The translations under genes and the position numbers were made by a program. The notes under the pieces were generated by a model. The model saw only the letters and a program-made list of their open reading frames with translations, did no database searches and was not told the DNA's origin. A stretch of DNA of 64,000 bases, from positions 1,325,001 to 1,389,000 of the forward strand of contig NZ_CP027806.1 of assembly GCF_003353065.1 (NCBI RefSeq). Reading direction: 5' to 3'. This document shows, piece after piece, positions 17,083-27,072 of this stretch (positions are counted from its first letter, which is position 1; each line of letters opens with the position of its first letter). This DNA is from Cyclonatronum proteinivorum (GTDB taxonomy: Bacteria > Bacteroidota > Rhodothermia > Balneolales > Cyclonatronaceae).

Positions 17083-17998
17083 TACCTGGCATATTCCTGT
17101 AATGCCTGCCGAAACCCTTCAATGGCTGGTAACTGATACTGGGGGCGTGTATATCGACGCCACACTCGGTGCCGGGGGGCATGCTGCGCAGCTGCTGCGG
17201 CAGCTCGGTGAAAATGCCAGGGTTTTCGGTATTGATCAGGATGATGAAGCCCTTGCCGAAACAGCCCGTCGTATTCAGGACAGTCGTCTGCATCCGGTTA
17301 AGGGTAATTTCGGATTTGCCGCAACCCTTATTCATCCCAAATATCACGGGCAGGTGTCCGGGATTTTATTTGACTACGGGGTTTCAAGCCATCAGATTGA
17401 CGCACCGCAGCGGGGGTTCACCTTTCGGGAGGACGGTCCGCTCGATATGCGCATGGGCAACCTCAGTAGCCTGACCGCCCGGGATGTGGTCAATACCTAC
17501 ACCTTTGAGCGGCTGCGCAACCTGCTCTGGCAGTACGGTGAAGAACGCCGCTCCTCGGCCATAGCCCGGCAGATCACGGCAAGCCGTCCGCTGGAAACGA
17601 CTGCGGAACTGCGTAAATGTGTGGAATCCGTCATTAAAGGACCTCACCTGGTAAAAAGCCTCGCACGGGTTTTTCAGGCCATACGGATTGAAGTTAACCG
17701 CGAACTTGAGATGCTGCGTAGCGGACTGGAGCAAAGCCTTAAGCTGCTTCGGCCCGGCGGTCGCATTGTGACCATAGCCTATCACTCGCTGGAAGACCGG
17801 CTGGTCAAAAACTTTTTCCGCACCGGAAATTTCGACGGGAAGCAGGAAAAAGATTTCTATGGCAATATTGTGCGTCCTCTGCGACCGCTGCACAACAAAC
17901 CTGTAACAGCCACAGAAGCCGAGCGGCTTGAAAACCCGCGATCGCGAAGTGCGCGCCTGCGTGCTGCCGAAAAAAATGAGGCGGAGGTACAGGCATGA
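17072..17998 (+). CDS. rsmH: 16S rRNA (cytosine1402-N4)-methyltransferase
   Basis: A 308-residue SAM-dependent methyltransferase (MraW). HIPVMPAETLQWL, the SAM-binding DATLGAGGHA, GIDQDDEA, FDYGVSSHQID and the C-terminal GGRIVTIAYHSLEDRLVK are all present. It methylates the N4 position of C1402 in 16S rRNA. It overlaps mraZ upstream and the ftsL-like gene downstream by 4 bases, so the first genes of the cluster are translationally coupled. Confidence 0.95.
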   Translation: MTTDTWHIPVMPAETLQWLVTDTGGVYIDATLGAGGHAAQLLRQLGENARVFGIDQDDEALAETARRIQDSRLHPVKGNFGFAATLIHPKYHGQVSGILFDYGVSSHQIDAPQRGFTFREDGPLDMRMGNLSSLTARDVVNTYTFERLRNLLWQYGEERRSSAIARQITASRPLETTAELRKCVESVIKGPHLVKSLARVFQAIRIEVNRELEMLRSGLEQSLKLLRPGGRIVTIAYHSLEDRLVKNFFRTGNFDGKQEKDFYGNIVRPLRPLHNKPVTATEAERLENPRSRSARLRAAEKNEAEVQA

Positions 17999-18453
17999 GT
18001 TTGTATGCAGAGCGTTTGTCAGACGCAGCGACCACGCAGCAGGCGGAGCCCGCTGCACTACCGCAATTTGGTGAGCGTCGGCAGGAAAAAAATACCGCCC
18101 AGCCTGTACCCGGCCTTCCTGAAGCCGGGACTGATATCATGACGCCCAAAGCGCGCAAAAAAATCGCGGCTAAAGCCGGGCGCAGAAAGGAGTCTATGCT
18201 GCGCACCTATCTGTTCCTTTTTGCACTTGGCTTTGTTGCCATGATTTACATCACACATATTTTTGCGACCGAAAAGCTGCTTCAGCAGGTCAGTGCAGCC
18301 GAACAGGAGCTGGAGCGGGTACAGATGATTCACGACGCGCGGATGCTGCGCTATGAGCAGCTCACCGGGCCTTCAGCGGTTTTTGAGCGTGCCACTGAAC
18401 TGGGTTTTGAACATGCCGGACCGGCTGACTATGTAATTGAAAGGGGGCGCTAA
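17995..18453 (+). CDS. ftsL: FtsL-like divisome protein
   Basis: A 152-residue bitopic membrane protein between rsmH and ftsI, the usual place of ftsL. A charged cytoplasmic region of about 66 residues is rich in Lys/Arg before the membrane (KARKKIAAKAGRRKES). A single transmembrane segment follows (about 69-89, TYLFLFALGFVAMIYITHIF), then a coiled-coil-like stretch (EKLLQQVSAAEQELERVQ). FtsL sequence is poorly conserved, so the call rests on topology and position. The N-terminal cytoplasmic part is long for FtsL. It starts within the rsmH stop (ATGA). Confidence 0.82.
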   Translation: MSLYAERLSDAATTQQAEPAALPQFGERRQEKNTAQPVPGLPEAGTDIMTPKARKKIAAKAGRRKESMLRTYLFLFALGFVAMIYITHIFATEKLLQQVSAAEQELERVQMIHDARMLRYEQLTGPSAVFERATELGFEHAGPADYVIERGR

Positions 18454-18454
18454 A

Positions 18455-20614
18455 ATGAAACCGGACAAGAATGCCCTTGCAGCCCGCCTGCTCTTCGTAC
18501 TTGGTGCCCTCCTGATTCTGCCTGTGGCAATCATCCTGCAAATGCTTCGCATTCAGTATGTAGAGGGAGACGGTCTCCGGGAGCTATGGAGCCGTCAGAC
18601 CGAAGATGCCATCCCGATTCAGTCCCGCCGCGGGCAGATTCTCGACAGCAACGGGCGGGTGCTGGTAACCAATATTGCAAGTTACGCGGTGGCTGTGGAC
18701 CCGCATGTACCCAACCTGGAAGAAGGGGAAATTCAGCGCGTCCTCGCAATTCTTGCACATTTTACGAACCGCAGTCAGGCTGACTACATGCGCATGGTGC
18801 GGCAGGCGCCCGCCAACAGCCGCTATATTGTGCTGGGCCGGAATTTCGACCGGGCCGTGTATGACAGCCTGAGAGCCCATCGCTTCCGAAGCCTGATCCT
18901 TGAAGAGCGATTCCGCCGGCACTACACCTACGACGACCTCGCAGCGCATGTGATGGGCTATGTGAATCACGAAGTGCGCGGCATGGATGGACTGGAAAGA
19001 GCCTATGATGAGCTCCTGCGCGGTCGTGACGGTCAGCGGATTGTGCGCCGTGACAGCCGGGGCCGGATCCGGCAGTTTGTGCGCACACCGATTCAGCAGC
19101 CGCAGCAGGGGCACAACCTCATCACAACCCTTGATGCGCAGATTCAGGCTATCGCACAGCAGGAGCTCCGCGAAGGCATTGCGCGCACCGGCGCCCGGCA
19201 CGGCAGCGTCATCATCGTGGAGCCCGCTACCGGTGCTGTTATCGCTATGGCCAACTATCCGGATTTCAATCCCAACCGGCCCGGTACCGCAGGCCGTGAG
19301 ACCCGCCGCAATGCCGCCATCGCTGATATGATTGAGCCGGGCTCAACCTTTAAGCTGGTAGCTGCCGTTGCGGCCTACGAGCAGGGTGTGGTGCAGCTCG
19401 ATGAAGTGTTCTACACGCCGGAAAACGGTGCCCGCCGCATCTACGGACAGACCATGCGCGATCACATCCCGCTGGGAGATATCACCTTCAGGCAGGCCAT
19501 CGAGCGCTCATCAAATATCGCAACGGCAGAAGCAGCCATGCGGGTGGACCGAGATCAGTTTTTCCAGTATGTGCGCAACTTCGGCTTTGGCGCACTTTCC
19601 AGCATTGATCTGCCCAACGAAGAAAGTGGCAGACTTCGCCGTCCGCTGCACTGGAGCGGGGTAACACAGCCGTGGATGTCGATAGGCTACGAAATTCAGG
19701 TCACCCCCTTACAGCTTGTGATGGCCTATGCTTCTATTGCAAACGGTGGCCGGCTCATGCGCCCGTACGTAGTGGACCACGTACAGGATGAGTCCGGCCG
19801 TGTTGTGCAGCAAAACCGCCCGACTGTAATCCGGCAGTCAGTCCGGCCCGAAACGGTTGAAGCCCTGCGCCCGGCCTTTCAGAACGTGGTGTCTGAAGAC
19901 GGAACTGCGCGGCTCGCTTCCGTAGCCGGCCTGTCGATCGCCGGAAAAACCGGAACTGCCCAGAAATTCATCGATGGCCGCTATCAGCAAAGATACCGCG
20001 CTTCCTTTGTAGGCTACTTTCCCGCAGAAGCGCCGCGCTACGCCATGATTGTTCTCCTCGACGAGCCGCAGACAAGTATTTTTGGCGGCACAACCGCGGG
20101 TATTGTCTTCAGAGAAATCACCCGCCGCATCATGGGGGTTGATCCGCAGGTGCGTAACCTCGTACAGCGCACGCTCGATGAAGAAGCCGCTGCCGGACTG
20201 CGTGCGCCTCAGCTCACCGGTCTCTATGCCGGGCACGCACAGCGCAAGGCCGAAGGACTTGGCCTGAAGGTTGCCGTTTCCGGTGAAGGCACGCGCGTAG
20301 CATCACAGTATCCCGCGGCCGGTCAGGAAATGCAGGAAAACCAGCTTGTCAGGCTGCAGCTTGAGACGATTGTGCAGGGTGAGGCGGGTGAAGATCAGCT
20401 GCGTTCAACCGTACCCGATGTGCGGGGACTCAGTATGCGGGAGGCGGTTGCGGTGCTGCACGAAGCGGGCTATGACATTCAGCGCAATGGTTCCGGTACA
20501 GTTGCCGCGCAGTTCCCGGAGGCCGGTGCCGTCATGCAGCGGGGGCGTCCGGTAATCATCCGCGGTCGCGCGCCGGGCATGGAAATGCTTATCAGCGACA
20601 GGGGAGGAGGATAG
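18455..20614 (+). CDS. ftsI: Penicillin-binding protein 3 / FtsI with C-terminal PASTA domains
   Basis: A septal peptidoglycan transpeptidase of 719 residues. It has an N-terminal membrane anchor (about 10-33), a dimerisation/pedestal domain with RRGQILDSNGRVL, and a transpeptidase domain with Ser297-x-x-Lys300 (EPGSTFK), Ser352-x-Asn354 and KTGT at 498-501. Two PASTA-like modules follow (about 590-645 and 655-712), the second starting VPDVRGLSMREAV. I start at the ATG at 18455, which is preceded by a purine-rich GAAAGGGGG; an in-frame TTG six codons upstream is less likely. PASTA tails on FtsI are known in Bacteroidota relatives and may sense uncrosslinked wall. Confidence 0.94.
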   Translation: MKPDKNALAARLLFVLGALLILPVAIILQMLRIQYVEGDGLRELWSRQTEDAIPIQSRRGQILDSNGRVLVTNIASYAVAVDPHVPNLEEGEIQRVLAILAHFTNRSQADYMRMVRQAPANSRYIVLGRNFDRAVYDSLRAHRFRSLILEERFRRHYTYDDLAAHVMGYVNHEVRGMDGLERAYDELLRGRDGQRIVRRDSRGRIRQFVRTPIQQPQQGHNLITTLDAQIQAIAQQELREGIARTGARHGSVIIVEPATGAVIAMANYPDFNPNRPGTAGRETRRNAAIADMIEPGSTFKLVAAVAAYEQGVVQLDEVFYTPENGARRIYGQTMRDHIPLGDITFRQAIERSSNIATAEAAMRVDRDQFFQYVRNFGFGALSSIDLPNEESGRLRRPLHWSGVTQPWMSIGYEIQVTPLQLVMAYASIANGGRLMRPYVVDHVQDESGRVVQQNRPTVIRQSVRPETVEALRPAFQNVVSEDGTARLASVAGLSIAGKTGTAQKFIDGRYQQRYRASFVGYFPAEAPRYAMIVLLDEPQTSIFGGTTAGIVFREITRRIMGVDPQVRNLVQRTLDEEAAAGLRAPQLTGLYAGHAQRKAEGLGLKVAVSGEGTRVASQYPAAGQEMQENQLVRLQLETIVQGEAGEDQLRSTVPDVRGLSMREAVAVLHEAGYDIQRNGSGTVAAQFPEAGAVMQRGRPVIIRGRAPGMEMLISDRGGG

Positions 20615-20618
20615 CCGT

Positions 20619-22193
20619 ATGCCACAGCTTAGCTTACATACCATCAGAACCCTCTCCAAAGCTGACCGTGAAACCGGCCGGCTTCTTCCGTTTTACAACG
20701 GGGTGAGCGTAAACTCCCAAAAAGTTGTGCCGGAAGGCATTTTTGCCGCCATAGCCGGCTACAGCACGGACGGCCATCGCTTTCTTCCGCAGGCGGCGGA
20801 AGCCGGTGCTCGTCTGATGCTCACCGAGCGCGATCCCGAAGAAGTGCTTGCCGAAATCGGCCGCGACGATATCGGCGTGATGCAGGTGCCGGACATCCGT
20901 GCGGCTGTTGCACAGCTTGCGTTTGCCTACGCCGGAAATCCGCAGTACAGGCTCAAAATCGCCGGCATTACCGGCACCAACGGCAAGACAACGGTCAGCA
21001 CCCTGGTCCATCAGGCCCTCACCAAACTCGGCTACAAAGCCGGGCTCATGGGTACCATTTCCGTGGCCATTGGCAGTGAAAGCACGGAAAGCCGCCTGAC
21101 AACCGGTGATCCTGAGCAAATGGCAGAGGCCATGGCCGCTATGGCCGATGCGGGCTGTACGCATCTGGTGATGGAAGTTTCTTCACACGCCCTCGATCAG
21201 AAGCGCACCGACGCCATTAATTTCGATGTTGCGGCCTTTACCAATCTGAGCCATGATCATCTTGACTATCACAAAACCGAATCCGCCTATCTTCAGGCCA
21301 AGAAAAGGTTGTTTGACGGACTTTCAACCGACGCCATCGCTATCGTGAATGCGGATGACGCAAGCGCCGCCGAAATGGTGCGTGATACACAGGCTGCCGT
21401 CTGGAAGATCAGCATGGCTGAAGGCGGACTCCGCGTGTTGCGCAACGACGCCCGCGGTATCGAATTCGAAATGGACAACACCCGCATAGCTTCACCGCTG
21501 AGTGGTCATTTCAATGTGTACAACCTTGCGATGGCTTGGCTGATGTTGCGCGCCTTCGGCTGTACGGCCCAAAACGCCGCTTCCGCCCTGCAAAGCTGCA
21601 GCGGAGCCCGCGGACGGCTCGAGCGCGTGCCGCAGCCGGTGCCGGAGCAAGCCCAAGGTTCGGGACCGACCCGCGAAGCCATCACCCTACACCCGCTGCC
21701 CGAAGTATTTGTGGATTATGCGCACACGCCCGATGCGCTGCGGAACGTGCTCGAAACCCTGCGCAAGATGGCAGCACAGCGGCAGCTTACCGTCGTTTTT
21801 GGCTGTGGCGGGGATCGCGACAAAACCAAGCGGCCCGTCATGGGGCACATCGCTTCTGGTATTGCGGATGTGGTGATTGTCACTTCCGACAATCCGCGCA
21901 GCGAAGATCCGGATCAGATCATGCGGGATATCCTTGCCGGTGTGAGCGGAGGCAGCGCTGAAACGCACACCGAAACGGATCGTCGCGCCGCAATCGCGCA
22001 GGCCATTTCGCAGGCACAGCCCGATGGCCTCGTACTGATTGCCGGCAAGGGCCACGAAACCTATCAGGAAATCAGGGGTATTCGCTACCCGATGGATGAT
22101 GTCGCGCTTGCTGCGGCAGCCCTGCAAAAACGTGCTGAAACCGCGCGCGCTACGTCTTCACAAGAACAACCCGCTAGCCGAAAGGAGGCTTAA
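20619..22193 (+). CDS. murE: UDP-MurNAc-L-Ala-D-Glu:meso-diaminopimelate ligase
   Basis: A 524-residue Mur ligase with the ATP loop ITGTNGKTTVSTL and VFVDYAHTPDAL. The substrate-recognition tetrad DNPR (SDNPRSED, near residue 425) marks meso-diaminopimelate specificity rather than lysine. It adds the third residue of the peptidoglycan stem. A linker with a Pro/Gly-rich insertion (QPVPEQAQGSGPT) precedes VFVDYAHT and lengthens the protein. A strong ribosome-binding site, GGGGAGGAGG, lies 8 bases before the ATG. murF does not follow, as it would in E. coli; mraY comes next. Confidence 0.95.
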   Translation: MPQLSLHTIRTLSKADRETGRLLPFYNGVSVNSQKVVPEGIFAAIAGYSTDGHRFLPQAAEAGARLMLTERDPEEVLAEIGRDDIGVMQVPDIRAAVAQLAFAYAGNPQYRLKIAGITGTNGKTTVSTLVHQALTKLGYKAGLMGTISVAIGSESTESRLTTGDPEQMAEAMAAMADAGCTHLVMEVSSHALDQKRTDAINFDVAAFTNLSHDHLDYHKTESAYLQAKKRLFDGLSTDAIAIVNADDASAAEMVRDTQAAVWKISMAEGGLRVLRNDARGIEFEMDNTRIASPLSGHFNVYNLAMAWLMLRAFGCTAQNAASALQSCSGARGRLERVPQPVPEQAQGSGPTREAITLHPLPEVFVDYAHTPDALRNVLETLRKMAAQRQLTVVFGCGGDRDKTKRPVMGHIASGIADVVIVTSDNPRSEDPDQIMRDILAGVSGGSAETHTETDRRAAIAQAISQAQPDGLVLIAGKGHETYQEIRGIRYPMDDVALAAAALQKRAETARATSSQEQPASRKEA

Positions 22194-22194
22194 G

Positions 22195-23331
22195 ATGCTG
22201 TATTTGCTGCTTGATTACCTCCGTCAGGAGTTTGGGGTGCCCGGTTTTGGGGCGTTCGGATTTATCACGGTACGTGCCGCCATGGCGGCGGGCATGGCGC
22301 TGATTATCAGCATCATTTTTGGTAAGCGCATCATCCGTCTGCTGCAGCGGCTGCAGCTTGGGGAAACCATTCGCGAAGACATTGGTCTTGACAGCCATAA
22401 GTCCAAGGCCGGTACCCCGAGCATGGGCGGGCTCATCATCATCCTTGCAGTTGTGGTGCCCAGCCTGCTGTGGATGAACCCGACGAGTATTTACAAGTGG
22501 TTGATTTTATTTGTAGTTATTGGTCTTGGTGCTGTTGGCTTTCTGGATGACTACATCAAAATCATCCGGAATCAAAAGGAAGGGCTGCTGGCCCGTTTCA
22601 AGCTGATCGGGCAGATTTCCATCGGGCTCATTCTCGGGGCCTTCCTCTATTTCTGGCCCGCTTTCAGCGATTACAACACGATCACGACCGTCCCTTTTCT
22701 GAAAGATGTAAACCTGAACTACGCTTTTCTGGGCGATGAACTGGGGTGGCTGATTTACATCCCGGTTGTGGTTTTCATCGTGACCGCGCTGAGCAATGCG
22801 GTAAATCTCACGGACGGACTCGACGGTCTTGCTGCCGGTACGACGGCCATCGCGGGCATGGCGCTGGGCGTGCTGGCCTATGTGTCGGGCCGGGTAGATT
22901 ACTCCGGTTACCTTGACCTGCTTTTCCTGCCCGGTGTGGGCGAGCTGGCCATCTTCTGTGCCGCACTGGTCGGGGCCTGCTTTGGCTTTCTGTGGTACAA
23001 CACCTATCCGGCGCAGGTTTTTATGGGGGATACGGGTTCCCTTGCGCTTGGCGGTACCATCGGGGCAATCGCGCTAATGGTGCATAAAGAGCTGCTGCTG
23101 CCGGTGTTGTGCGGGGTCTTTTTGATGGAAACCGTCTCCGTGATCATACAGACGACATATTTCAAATACACCAAAAAACGCTATGGCGAAGGGCGCCGGG
23201 TTTTTCTTATGGCGCCGGTGCATCATCATTTTGAGAAGCAGGGCTGGCAGGAGCCAAAAATTGTAGTCCGCTTCTGGATTATTGCCATCATGCTGGCTGT
23301 CTTCACCATTATAACACTCAAGTTGCGATGA
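22195..23331 (+). CDS. mraY: Phospho-MurNAc-pentapeptide translocase
   Basis: A 378-residue polytopic membrane enzyme that makes lipid I. Conserved segments include DSHKSKAGTPSMGGL, GFLDDYIKI with the catalytic aspartates, NAVNLTDGLDGLA, and FMGDTGSLALGG, followed by HHHFEKQGW. I start at the ATG at 22195, with AAAGGAGG seven bases upstream; an open frame continues into murE but has no homology. The next gene, murD, overlaps by 4 bases. Confidence 0.95.
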   Translation: MLYLLLDYLRQEFGVPGFGAFGFITVRAAMAAGMALIISIIFGKRIIRLLQRLQLGETIREDIGLDSHKSKAGTPSMGGLIIILAVVVPSLLWMNPTSIYKWLILFVVIGLGAVGFLDDYIKIIRNQKEGLLARFKLIGQISIGLILGAFLYFWPAFSDYNTITTVPFLKDVNLNYAFLGDELGWLIYIPVVVFIVTALSNAVNLTDGLDGLAAGTTAIAGMALGVLAYVSGRVDYSGYLDLLFLPGVGELAIFCAALVGACFGFLWYNTYPAQVFMGDTGSLALGGTIGAIALMVHKELLLPVLCGVFLMETVSVIIQTTYFKYTKKRYGEGRRVFLMAPVHHHFEKQGWQEPKIVVRFWIIAIMLAVFTIITLKLR

Positions 23332-24695
23332 AAGAAATCAGCGGAAAATCAATTGTGATTGTGGGAGGTGCCCGCAGCGGTGTGGCTGCCTCCGTACTGC
23401 TCAAAGGCATGGGGGCAAAGGTGTTTGTGACCGATGCGGGTATGCTTTCAGAGCAATCGCGTCAGACGCTTATCGCGCAGCAGATTCCCTTTGAGGAGGG
23501 CGGGCATTCGGAGCGCGCCAAAGATGCGGAATTTGTGGTTGTTAGCCCCGGTGTGCCGGATGAAGCGCCGCTGATTCGGCATTTTTCCTACACTGGCATT
23601 CCGGTGTACAGCGAAATGGAAGTCGCCTGCTGGTTCAACAAGAGTCCGCTGACCGCAGTAACCGGCAGCAACGGGAAAACCACCACGACAAGCTGGCTGC
23701 GGCATCTGTGGGAAACGGCCTCAAAACAGGCTCTGATTGCGGGAAACATCGGCGTACCCGTGTCAGATCTCGTGCTCGATACCGCTCCGGACAAAGATCT
23801 GATTCTGGAGGTGAGCAGTTTTCAGCTCGATAACATCAAAACCTTCAGGCCGCGGGTGAGCGTGATTCTGAACATCACGCCGGATCACCTGAACCGGTAT
23901 CAGAACAAGTTCAAGTACTACGTGGCCTCAAAAATGAAGATTATCCGCAACCAGGGCGAGACGGATTTTCTGATTTACAACTATGATGATCCCGTGCTTA
24001 AAGAGCAGATCGGAGGCATAGGGGTGAAGCCGAAAGGTCCTGCGCGCATTCCGTTTTCCCTTGCAGAGGAGCTTGAAACCGGCGCCTTCATTCGCGATGA
24101 GCACATTGTGGTGCGCCTCGACGGCAGCGAAGAAGTGCTGATGCACAAAGATGAGGTGAGCCTGAAAGGTCCGCATAACCTTGCCAACAGCCTTGCAGTG
24201 GTTTTAGCGGGTCGTCTCAACGGTGTTGAAAGCAGTCACATCCGGGAAAGCTTGCGAACCTTTGAGGGGGTCGAGCACCGCCTGGAGCAGGTACGTATTC
24301 TCCGCGGCGTACGCTACATCAACGACAGTAAAGCGACCAATGTGAACGCGGTTTGGTACGCCCTTCGCGGCATTACTGCGCCCGTTGTGCTGATTCTCGG
24401 TGGTCAGGACAAGGGAAACAATTACCGCGAACTGACCGACCAAATCCGGAAAAAAGTGCACAGCCTGATTGCAATCGGGGAGGCAAAGGCCGCTATCCGG
24501 GAGCAGATCTCGCGGGAAGCGCTCTATTATTTTGAAGCGGAAACCATGGCACAGGCCGTGCAGCAGGCAAGCAAACAGGCCCGAAAAGGGGAGGTCGTGC
24601 TGCTGAGTCCCGCCTGCGCTTCTTTTGATATGTTTGAAAATTACGAGCACCGCGGGCGCGCTTTCAAAGAAGCCGTCATGGACCTGCCGGATTAA
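23328..24695 (+). CDS. murD: UDP-MurNAc-L-alanine:D-glutamate ligase
   Basis: A 455-residue Mur ligase. The N-terminal Rossmann region is IVIVGGARSGVAAS, the ATP loop VTGSNGKTTTTSWL, LEVSSFQLD is present, and the C-terminal domain has YINDSKATNVNAVWYAL and LILGGQDKG. It adds D-glutamate to UDP-MurNAc-L-alanine. The start ATG overlaps the mraY stop (ATGA), showing translational coupling. Confidence 0.95.
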   Translation: MKEISGKSIVIVGGARSGVAASVLLKGMGAKVFVTDAGMLSEQSRQTLIAQQIPFEEGGHSERAKDAEFVVVSPGVPDEAPLIRHFSYTGIPVYSEMEVACWFNKSPLTAVTGSNGKTTTTSWLRHLWETASKQALIAGNIGVPVSDLVLDTAPDKDLILEVSSFQLDNIKTFRPRVSVILNITPDHLNRYQNKFKYYVASKMKIIRNQGETDFLIYNYDDPVLKEQIGGIGVKPKGPARIPFSLAEELETGAFIRDEHIVVRLDGSEEVLMHKDEVSLKGPHNLANSLAVVLAGRLNGVESSHIRESLRTFEGVEHRLEQVRILRGVRYINDSKATNVNAVWYALRGITAPVVLILGGQDKGNNYRELTDQIRKKVHSLIAIGEAKAAIREQISREALYYFEAETMAQAVQQASKQARKGEVVLLSPACASFDMFENYEHRGRAFKEAVMDLPD

Positions 24696-24767
24696 CCTCA
24701 ACCTTTTGGAAGGCCTCAGAAGCCATCACCCGAAAAGAAAAACACAGTACAAAAAGCCACATTAGTA

Positions 24768-25937
24768 ATGAATACCGTATCCCTAAATAGCGTGTCACAT
24801 GCTGCCGAACAGGCGGATGGGCGTAAGCCTGCCGACGGCGTATTGCTGTTCTGCGTGATCGCGCTGATGGTGTTTGGATGCCTCGCCGTGTATTCATCTG
24901 TCGCGTATTTTGCTGAAAACAAGGGCGATACCGCAGCGGGCTTTCTCTTTAAACACGGCTACAAACTGGTGCTGGCTTTTATTGCGATGTTTGTGGCGGC
25001 CAAAATTAACTATTACTATGTCGCTGCCTTCAGCAAAGCGGTTCTGATTTTAAGCTGGCTGCTGCTGCTGTGGGTCAATTTTTACGGAGGGGATGTTCAC
25101 GGTGCCCGCCGGTCCCTTACCGTTGCCGGTTTTGCTTTTCAGCCTTCATCGGTTGCCATGCTTGCACTGCTGATGTACCTGTGCCGGATGATGGCCGAAA
25201 AACGCAGCTATATCGAAGATTTCTGGCGCTCGTTCGTGCCCGCGCTGACGTGGATTGGGGTCACGGCCCTGCTGGTCGGCCTGCAGGATTTTTCGAGTGC
25301 GGCCCTGATTCTCGGACTCAGTTTTATGATGATGTTTGTGGGAAGGATGAGCCTGAAACATCTCGGGCTGCTGTTGCTGCTGGGCGGTGTGCTGGGCGGC
25401 ATACTCGTTTCCCAAACGCTTGAGCGGCAGTCGCGCCTCACCAACTATGTGGGGCATGTGCTTACGATTCAAAGTCAGGTGCTGGTCGGAAGCGATGCGG
25501 GCTATCAGGCGCAGCAGGCACATATCGCGATTGCGCAGGGTGGTTTGCTGGGCGTTGGCGCCGGCAAATCAACGCAGCGGAACTTCCTGCCCGCCCCGTA
25601 CAACGATTATATTTACGCCATCATAGCGGAAGAGTATGGCCTGATTGGCGCCCTGATTCTGCTTTTTATTTACGTGGTGATTTTGCTGAGGGGAATCATT
25701 TTTGTGGCTAACAGGGCCCGCGATGAGCTGGGAACCTACATGGCGATGGCCTGCACGCTTGCGATTGTGGTCTATGGGTTTGTGAATGCCGCGGTGGCGA
25801 CCGGCCTGTTTCCGGTTACCGGACTCCCCATGCCGTTTATCAGCTATGGGGGCACAAGTATGCTTACCGCCGGATTCATGATGGGCGTCCTTATGAACAT
25901 TTCCAAACACCCGCAGGAGGAGCCAGAAGATGCCTAA
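24768..25937 (+). CDS. ftsW: Septal peptidoglycan polymerase FtsW (SEDS family)
   Basis: A 389-residue SEDS protein with about ten transmembrane segments. The motif GARRSL appears early, YQAQQAHIAIAQGGLLGVG in the middle, and GLFPVTGLPMPFISYGGTSM near the C-terminus; these are FtsW/RodA signatures. Its place between murD and murG identifies it as FtsW, working with FtsI to build septal wall. The 72-base gap to murD is the largest in this part of the operon. Confidence 0.94.
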   Translation: MNTVSLNSVSHAAEQADGRKPADGVLLFCVIALMVFGCLAVYSSVAYFAENKGDTAAGFLFKHGYKLVLAFIAMFVAAKINYYYVAAFSKAVLILSWLLLLWVNFYGGDVHGARRSLTVAGFAFQPSSVAMLALLMYLCRMMAEKRSYIEDFWRSFVPALTWIGVTALLVGLQDFSSAALILGLSFMMMFVGRMSLKHLGLLLLLGGVLGGILVSQTLERQSRLTNYVGHVLTIQSQVLVGSDAGYQAQQAHIAIAQGGLLGVGAGKSTQRNFLPAPYNDYIYAIIAEEYGLIGALILLFIYVVILLRGIIFVANRARDELGTYMAMACTLAIVVYGFVNAAVATGLFPVTGLPMPFISYGGTSMLTAGFMMGVLMNISKHPQEEPEDA

Positions 25938-27072
25938 GCCAAAGTGGACTTTTTTGCTTTCCGGCGGCGGTACCGGCGGACACGTGTACCCGGCCATCGC
26001 CCTTGCGGATGCCATCCGTGAGCGAATGCCGGATACGGTCATTCGTTTTGCAGGTGCACCGGACCGTATCGAATGGAAGGCTGTTCCGAAAGCAGGTTAC
26101 GAAATCTCGCCTGTATGGATCAGCGGCCTGCAGCGCCGGTTCACCCTTTCCAACCTGCTGGTACCGGTGAAGCTGCTGGTAAGCCTGTTTCAAAGTTTGC
26201 TGATCATTCGCAGGCTGCGGCCGCATGCGGTTATCTGCACCGGCGGCTATGTTTCAGGTCCGGTGGGCTTCATGGCGGCCGTGCTGGGCGTGCCCCTGTT
26301 CCTGCAGGAGCAGAACGGATATCCGGGCGTAACGACCCGCCTGCTCGCCCGCTTTGCGCGCAAGATTTATCTCGGCTTCGACGGGGCGGATGAATGGTTG
26401 CGTCAGCACAAAGGCAAGCTGTTTCTCTCCGGCAACCCGACCCGGAAAGAAATTGTGGTCTCCATCGAAGCGGAGCCGGATGCCATGCCGTACGGGATGG
26501 ATCCGGAGAAACGCACGCTGCTCGTGCTGGGCGGCAGCGGGGGCGCAAAAGCGATCAATGATTCTGTTTGGGCGCAGCTTGAGCGGATTCACGATAAAAT
26601 GGGCGTGCAGATTCTGTGGCAGTGCGGCCCTGCCTACTATGATAAACTCAGCGCACAGCTTGATAAGGAGCGCTGGCCCCATGTACACCTGACCGCCTTC
26701 ATCGACGACATGGCTGCGGCCTACAAAGCCGCCGATGTCGTTTTTGCACGCGCAGGGGCCGGTACCTGCACCGAACTTCTGATTGCCGCCAAACCCTCCA
26801 TCCTTATGCCCTCGCCTCATGTAGCGGGCAACCATCAGTTTCACAATGCCGCTGATATGGTCGGCTTGGGGGTTTCCATCATGCTGGAAGATGATGAAGG
26901 CCCCATCGTGCTGGCTGATTTTCTCAGCGATATTTTTACTGAAAAAGGAAGGATGGAAGCCATGATTGCCGCCGCGAAGAAAGCGGCAAAGCCTAAGGCA
27001 GCGCTCAACATTGCCACGGATATTCTCAACACCACCTTTACCCTTCACCCAACGACAGGCGGAAACGCATGA
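25930..27072 (+). CDS. murG: UDP-GlcNAc:lipid I N-acetylglucosaminyltransferase
   Basis: A 380-residue glycosyltransferase making lipid II. It has the N-terminal GGGTGGHVYPAIALADAI, the second glycine loop (ICTGGYVSGPVGF), LVLGGSGGAKAIND and the donor-binding FARAGAGTCTELL, followed by PSPHVAGNHQFHNA. The gene overlaps ftsW by 8 bases, with the ribosome-binding site CAGGAGGAG inside the ftsW end, and overlaps murC by 4 bases. Confidence 0.95.
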   Translation: MPKPKWTFLLSGGGTGGHVYPAIALADAIRERMPDTVIRFAGAPDRIEWKAVPKAGYEISPVWISGLQRRFTLSNLLVPVKLLVSLFQSLLIIRRLRPHAVICTGGYVSGPVGFMAAVLGVPLFLQEQNGYPGVTTRLLARFARKIYLGFDGADEWLRQHKGKLFLSGNPTRKEIVVSIEAEPDAMPYGMDPEKRTLLVLGGSGGAKAINDSVWAQLERIHDKMGVQILWQCGPAYYDKLSAQLDKERWPHVHLTAFIDDMAAAYKAADVVFARAGAGTCTELLIAAKPSILMPSPHVAGNHQFHNAADMVGLGVSIMLEDDEGPIVLADFLSDIFTEKGRMEAMIAAAKKAAKPKAALNIATDILNTTFTLHPTTGGNA